In this document: positions 31,437-34,507 of the stretch, piece after piece
Layout of the letters: every line of letters begins with the position of its first letter
Position numbering within the stretch: position 1 is the first letter of the stretch
From: Caulobacter sp. 17J65-9
Lineage (GTDB): Bacteria > Pseudomonadota > Alphaproteobacteria > Caulobacterales > Caulobacteraceae
Direction of reading: 5' to 3'
Assembly: GCF_010975005.1 (NCBI RefSeq)
Contig: NZ_JAAIVC010000021.1
Span: 1-34,507, forward strand
Length of the DNA: 34,507 bases
The notes under the pieces: generated by a model
Databases searched by the model: none
Seen by the model: the letters and a program-made list of their open reading frames with translations, nothing else
Told to the model about the DNA's origin: nothing
Translations under genes and position numbers: made by a program

Positions 31437-33623
31437 CTAGAAGCGGAAGCCCAGGCTCACCACCGCCGACCGCGCCGCGCCGGGGACCAGGTGGCCGCCG
31501 CTCAGGCTGTCGAAATAGGTCTCGTCGGCGAGATTGTAGACGTTCAGCCGGACCGAGACGTCGTCGGTGACGTCGTAGGCGGCCATGGCGTCGAAGGTCC
31601 AGTAGGCCGGCACTTCGCGGGTGTTGGTGTTGTTGGCGAAGCGCTCGCCGACGTACTGCGCGCCGGCGCCCAGCTGCACCTTCTCCACCGGCTCCCACGT
31701 CGCCCAGACGTTGAAGGTGTTTTCCGGCGTGTTCGACAGGGTCTTGCCGACCTCGGCCGGGGTGTTGGAGTCCAGGATCTGACCGTCCATCCAGGTGTAG
31801 CCGCCGAACACTGTGACCGTCTGGGTCAGTGCGCCGCTGAGACCGATCTCGAAGCCGTCGACGCGCTGCTCGCCTTCCAGCACGATCAGCGGATCACCCG
31901 GTTCGCCGGGGGTGCGCGCATTGGTCTTCTCGGTGCGGAACACAGCGGCGGTGGCCAGCAGTCTCCGGTCCAGCAATTCCCACTTCGTGCCCAGCTCATA
32001 GGAGCGGCTCTTCTCGGGGGCGATGTCTGGGCTCGCCGGCGTGGCGGTCGCGAGGTTCAGGAAGTCGATCCCGGGATTGAACGAGGTGCCGTAGCTCAAA
32101 TAGATGCTGCCGGCGCGGACGGGCTTGTAGATCACGCCGGCCTTCCAGCTGACCATCTCGTCGGTCCTCTCGCCGACGTCGCGCGCCGGGAGGGTCGGCG
32201 GCGTCGCCGGAATCAGCGCGTACGGGTTGTAGGTGAGCGCGTAGCGGTCCCAGCGCACGCCGGCGGCCAGTTCCCAGTGCTCGTCCAGGGCGACCTTGTC
32301 GAAGGCGAACAGGCTGACCCCGTCGCCCTGCGCCTTGTTGATCCCATTGTCCTTGATGGCGATCGCGTAGGTGCGGTGCGGATCGGGGTTGTAGAGGTTG
32401 GTGAGGCTCGCGGTCTGGTTCAGGTCGCTCAGGAAGTGGTTCTTCGACTTCTCGACGCTGAGCTCCAGGCCGGCCACGGCGTCGTGCTGCAGGCTCCCGG
32501 TGCTGAAGTCCGCCTCGAGCAGGGTCTGGTTGATCAGGATGTCGTCAATCTGATCCCGGTGCTTGAACTCGGCGTACACGTCCGCCGAAAGGCCGTTGCT
32601 CGGGAAGCGCGGCGAGGTCGACACGGAGTCCCGGTGGGTGCGGATGTAGCGCAGGGTGTTGGACAGGCTCAGCGCTTCCGAGAAGTCGTGTTCGATCTTC
32701 AGGGTGCCGACGTCGGTCACGACGTCCTCGTGGTCGCGCCCGAGGATGCCGTAGAAGTTGCTGCGCTTCACCGGCGCGGGCTTGTCCCGCCAGGCGGCGA
32801 GCGGGACGTTGTTGTTCGACACCCACGGAATGCCGTTGTCGGGCAGGTTGTCCTGCTCCAGGTGCAGCCAGCCGGCGCTCAGGCGCGTGGCGGTCTCCAG
32901 GCCGAAGGCGATGGTCGGGGCCACGCCCCAGCGGCGGGCGTAGACCTCGTCGCGGCCCGGCGCGTCGGCGCTGTAGGCCATGGCGTTCAGGCGCAGCGCC
33001 GCGGTCTCGCTGAGGGGCAGGTTGGCGTCGACCGTGGCGCGGGCGTAGGCCGACGAGCCGCCGCCGACCGTGCCGGCGACGAAGCGGTCCAGGGTCGGGG
33101 TCTTGCTGACCTGGTTGATCGAGCCGCCGGTCGAGCCGCGGCCGACATAGGCCGAGGCCGGGCCCTTGATCACCTCGACGCTCTCCAGGTTGAAGGAGTC
33201 GCGGGTGTAGCCGCCGACGTCGCGCACGCCGTCCACGAACATGTCGGTGCGGGCGCTGAAGCCGCGGATCGTCAGGTTGTCGCCGTTCGGCACGCCGCCT
33301 TCGCCGGCCTGCATGCTGATGCCGGGCACGTTGCGCAGCACGTCGCGCAGCGTGGTCGCGCCGCGGGCCTCGATCACCTCCTGCGGGACGACGGTGATGC
33401 TTTGCGGCGCGTCGAGCAGCTTGCCGATCTTCGGATCGGCCGAGCGCTCGGCGCCCTGGGCCTCGACCGTCACGCTCGAAACGGTGGTGGGCTCGTCGTC
33501 CGCGTCCACGGTCTCGGCCAGGGCCGCGGGGGCCAGCAGGGCGGCGGCCGCGCCGGCCAGGGTCACCCGCAGGACGGCGGTCTTGGCGGCGGCTTTCACC
33601 CCCGACGGGTTCGACGATCTCAT
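31437..33623 (-). CDS. TonB-dependent siderophore receptor
   Basis: A 728-residue outer-membrane receptor. It has a signal peptide (about 1-36, ending ALA), a plug domain (about 60-190, with LLDAPQSITVVPQEVIEARG and VEVIKGPASAYVGRGSTGG typical of catecholate/FhuE-like receptors), then a 22-strand barrel ending in the terminal Phe of SLGFRF. The role is energy-dependent uptake of a ferric siderophore. The ATG at 33621-33623 is chosen because it begins the signal peptide and lies near the Fur-box-like region; upstream codons in frame would extend through that regulatory region. It is divergent from the PepSY-TM gene and upstream of the PiuC-type hydroxylase, as in known Fur regulons. Confidence 0.95.
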   Translation of the reverse strand: MRSSNPSGVKAAAKTAVLRVTLAGAAAALLAPAALAETVDADDEPTTVSSVTVEAQGAERSADPKIGKLLDAPQSITVVPQEVIEARGATTLRDVLRNVPGISMQAGEGGVPNGDNLTIRGFSARTDMFVDGVRDVGGYTRDSFNLESVEVIKGPASAYVGRGSTGGSINQVSKTPTLDRFVAGTVGGGSSAYARATVDANLPLSETAALRLNAMAYSADAPGRDEVYARRWGVAPTIAFGLETATRLSAGWLHLEQDNLPDNGIPWVSNNNVPLAAWRDKPAPVKRSNFYGILGRDHEDVVTDVGTLKIEHDFSEALSLSNTLRYIRTHRDSVSTSPRFPSNGLSADVYAEFKHRDQIDDILINQTLLEADFSTGSLQHDAVAGLELSVEKSKNHFLSDLNQTASLTNLYNPDPHRTYAIAIKDNGINKAQGDGVSLFAFDKVALDEHWELAAGVRWDRYALTYNPYALIPATPPTLPARDVGERTDEMVSWKAGVIYKPVRAGSIYLSYGTSFNPGIDFLNLATATPASPDIAPEKSRSYELGTKWELLDRRLLATAAVFRTEKTNARTPGEPGDPLIVLEGEQRVDGFEIGLSGALTQTVTVFGGYTWMDGQILDSNTPAEVGKTLSNTPENTFNVWATWEPVEKVQLGAGAQYVGERFANNTNTREVPAYWTFDAMAAYDVTDDVSVRLNVYNLADETYFDSLSGGHLVPGAARSAVVSLGFRF

Positions 33624-33650
33624 TACTATTGCGCCCCTCAGCGTTCGCTT

Positions 33651-33693
33651 TTGCGAGTGGTTCTCAATTGCGGGTGATTGATAATCACTCGCA
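33651..33693. promoter_or_regulatory. Tandem Fur-box-like palindrome
   Basis: TTGCGAGTGGTTCTCAATTG (33651-33670) and GATTGATAATCACTCGCA (33676-33693) are inverted relatives of each other: TGCGAGTG(A/G)TT(A/C)TCAAT on both strands. Both resemble alphaproteobacterial Fur operators. The site lies between the divergent receptor (28 bases away) and PepSY (44 bases away) starts, so iron-dependent repression of both directions is likely. Confidence 0.7.
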
Positions 33694-33736
33694 GAGCCGC
33701 TAGGCAAGCGAAACTTAGCAATAAGGGGCGACCGGC

Positions 33737-34507
33737 ATGGCGCGGCGGGGCGATTTGCGGCGAGTGTGGTTCCAGGTCCACTTGTGGATCGGGGTGCTGC
33801 TGTCGGCGGTGCTGATCCCGCTGAGCCTGAGCGGCGCGCTGCTGGTCTGGCACGACTGGACCGACGCGATCGCCAATCCCCAGCGCTACAACACCTCCGC
33901 CGAGGCGGCCTCGTTGCCGCCATCCGCCTACGCGCAGGCTGCGCGCGCGGTGCTGAAGCCCGACGAGCGGATCGCCGCCATCGAACTGCCCGACCATGCC
34001 GCGTCGCCGGTGGTGGTCACCGCCGCCGGCAAGCCGGTGAAGGGCGCCCGCCCGGGCTCGGCCCCGCGGCCGACCGTGTGGCTGGATCCGGCCACCGCGC
34101 GGGTGCTTGACCAGGGCGACGCCAACACCGGCGTGCTGCGGGTGCTGCACGTCTTCCACGGCACGCTGAACATCCCCGAGGTCGGCCGCAAGGTGGTGGG
34201 CTGGTTCGGCTGGGCCATGCTGACCTCGGCCCTGACCGGCCTGTGGCTCTGGTGGCCGCGCAACGGCGCCTTCCTGAAGGGGCTGCGCTGGACGCGCGGG
34301 CCGCTGTTCACCGGCAACCTGCACCATCTGGTCGGCTTCTGGATCTGCATTCCGCTGGCGACCCTGGCCTTCACCGGCGCCTATATCTCGTTCCCGCAGA
34401 CCATGAAGGCTGCGGTCGCGCCGCTGGTCGGCGAGGCCCCTGCCAAGGGCGGCCCGGCCCAGGCCGGCCCGCGCGGCCGCGCCCGGCCGGTGGCGGAGAC
34501 CAAGCTG
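33737..34507 (+). CDS. PepSY-associated TM helix protein (3' truncated by window edge)
   Basis: The visible 257 residues, from the ATG at 33737 to the last base, show a PepSY-TM (PiuB-like) iron-regulated membrane protein. An N-terminal helix (VWFQVHLWIGVLLSAVLIPL) is followed by a periplasmic PepSY-like region, a second helix (VVGWFGWAMLTSALTGLWLW) preceded by HVFHGTL, and a third (LVGFWICIPLATLAFTGAYI) preceded by HH. Conserved histidines near helix ends may bind heme or iron. Such proteins are thought to be ferric-siderophore reductases. AAGGGG precedes the start. It is divergent from the TonB receptor across the Fur-box-like site; the C-terminus lies beyond the window. Confidence 0.88.
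   Translation, partial: MARRGDLRRVWFQVHLWIGVLLSAVLIPLSLSGALLVWHDWTDAIANPQRYNTSAEAASLPPSAYAQAARAVLKPDERIAAIELPDHAASPVVVTAAGKPVKGARPGSAPRPTVWLDPATARVLDQGDANTGVLRVLHVFHGTLNIPEVGRKVVGWFGWAMLTSALTGLWLWWPRNGAFLKGLRWTRGPLFTGNLHHLVGFWICIPLATLAFTGAYISFPQTMKAAVAPLVGEAPAKGGPAQAGPRGRARPVAETKL

Noticed and set aside
31374-33677. 767-codon frame antisense to the TonB receptor
   Set aside because: The minus strand has an unmistakable receptor with signal peptide, plug and terminal Phe; the antisense frame is a by-product of codon bias.

Overview
The window is very GC-rich, tightly packed alphaproteobacterial chromosome. Gene content and protein style (RimO, MurJ-TrpS order, TonB-dependent receptor with a PKHD-type hydroxylase, GFA and HEPN-like orphans, twin-arginine amidohydrolase) point to the Caulobacterales, most likely Caulobacter or Phenylobacterium. 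This placement is judged from recognition, not a search. No rRNA, tRNA, CRISPR array, phage gene, integrase or transposase was seen.

Layout. Bases 1-2146 (+): the 3' part of a heparinase II/III-like gene, overlapped by a soluble CapD/WbpM-type nucleotide-sugar dehydratase. 2156-6752 (-): a secreted PQQ-type sugar dehydrogenase, a monofunctional catalase and a Tat-exported amidohydrolase. 7151-8348 (+): three small orphan genes (two-helix membrane protein, unknown cytosolic protein, lipoprotein). 8439-12898 (+): purH, then three tandem paralogous dienelactone-hydrolase-like proteins, each behind a near-identical promoter-like element. 12905-17203 (-): copper chaperone PCu(A)C, trpS, murJ and pyrF. 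17300-17989 (+): MarC-family protein. 18181-21115 (-): rimO, a tiny membrane protein, a secreted unknown and a sterol-desaturase-type hydroxylase. 21276-21737 (+): a HEPN-like orphan. 21784-25358 (-): GFA protein, multi-helix membrane protein, a degenerate GGDEF/EAL-like protein and an RmlA-type nucleotidyltransferase. 25425-26660 (+): a GT-B glycosyltransferase divergent from rmlA. 26856-29965 (-): a TPP-dependent ketoacid enzyme and an aldehyde dehydrogenase in one operon. 30226-30567 (-): a VOC protein with an apparent frameshift at its start. 30692-34507: an iron-uptake locus, in which a PKHD hydroxylase and a TonB-dependent receptor (-) diverge from a PepSY-TM protein (+) across a double Fur-box-like palindrome.

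Working together: the heparinase/CapD genes and the rmlA/glycosyltransferase pair suggest extracellular polysaccharide work. The last four kilobases form an iron-responsive siderophore uptake unit. purH, pyrF, trpS, murJ and rimO are housekeeping.

Beyond genes, the most striking structure is a family of long palindromic intergenic repeats. There are four copies of one type and one of a second type, all placed within about 20 bases of stop codons. A third, unrelated inverted repeat lies at 5217-5340. I did not find a clearly new multi-gene defence or mobile system. The best leads are the triplicated hydrolase cluster with its triplicated promoter, the repeat family, the degenerate GGDEF/EAL-like protein and the VOC frameshift.
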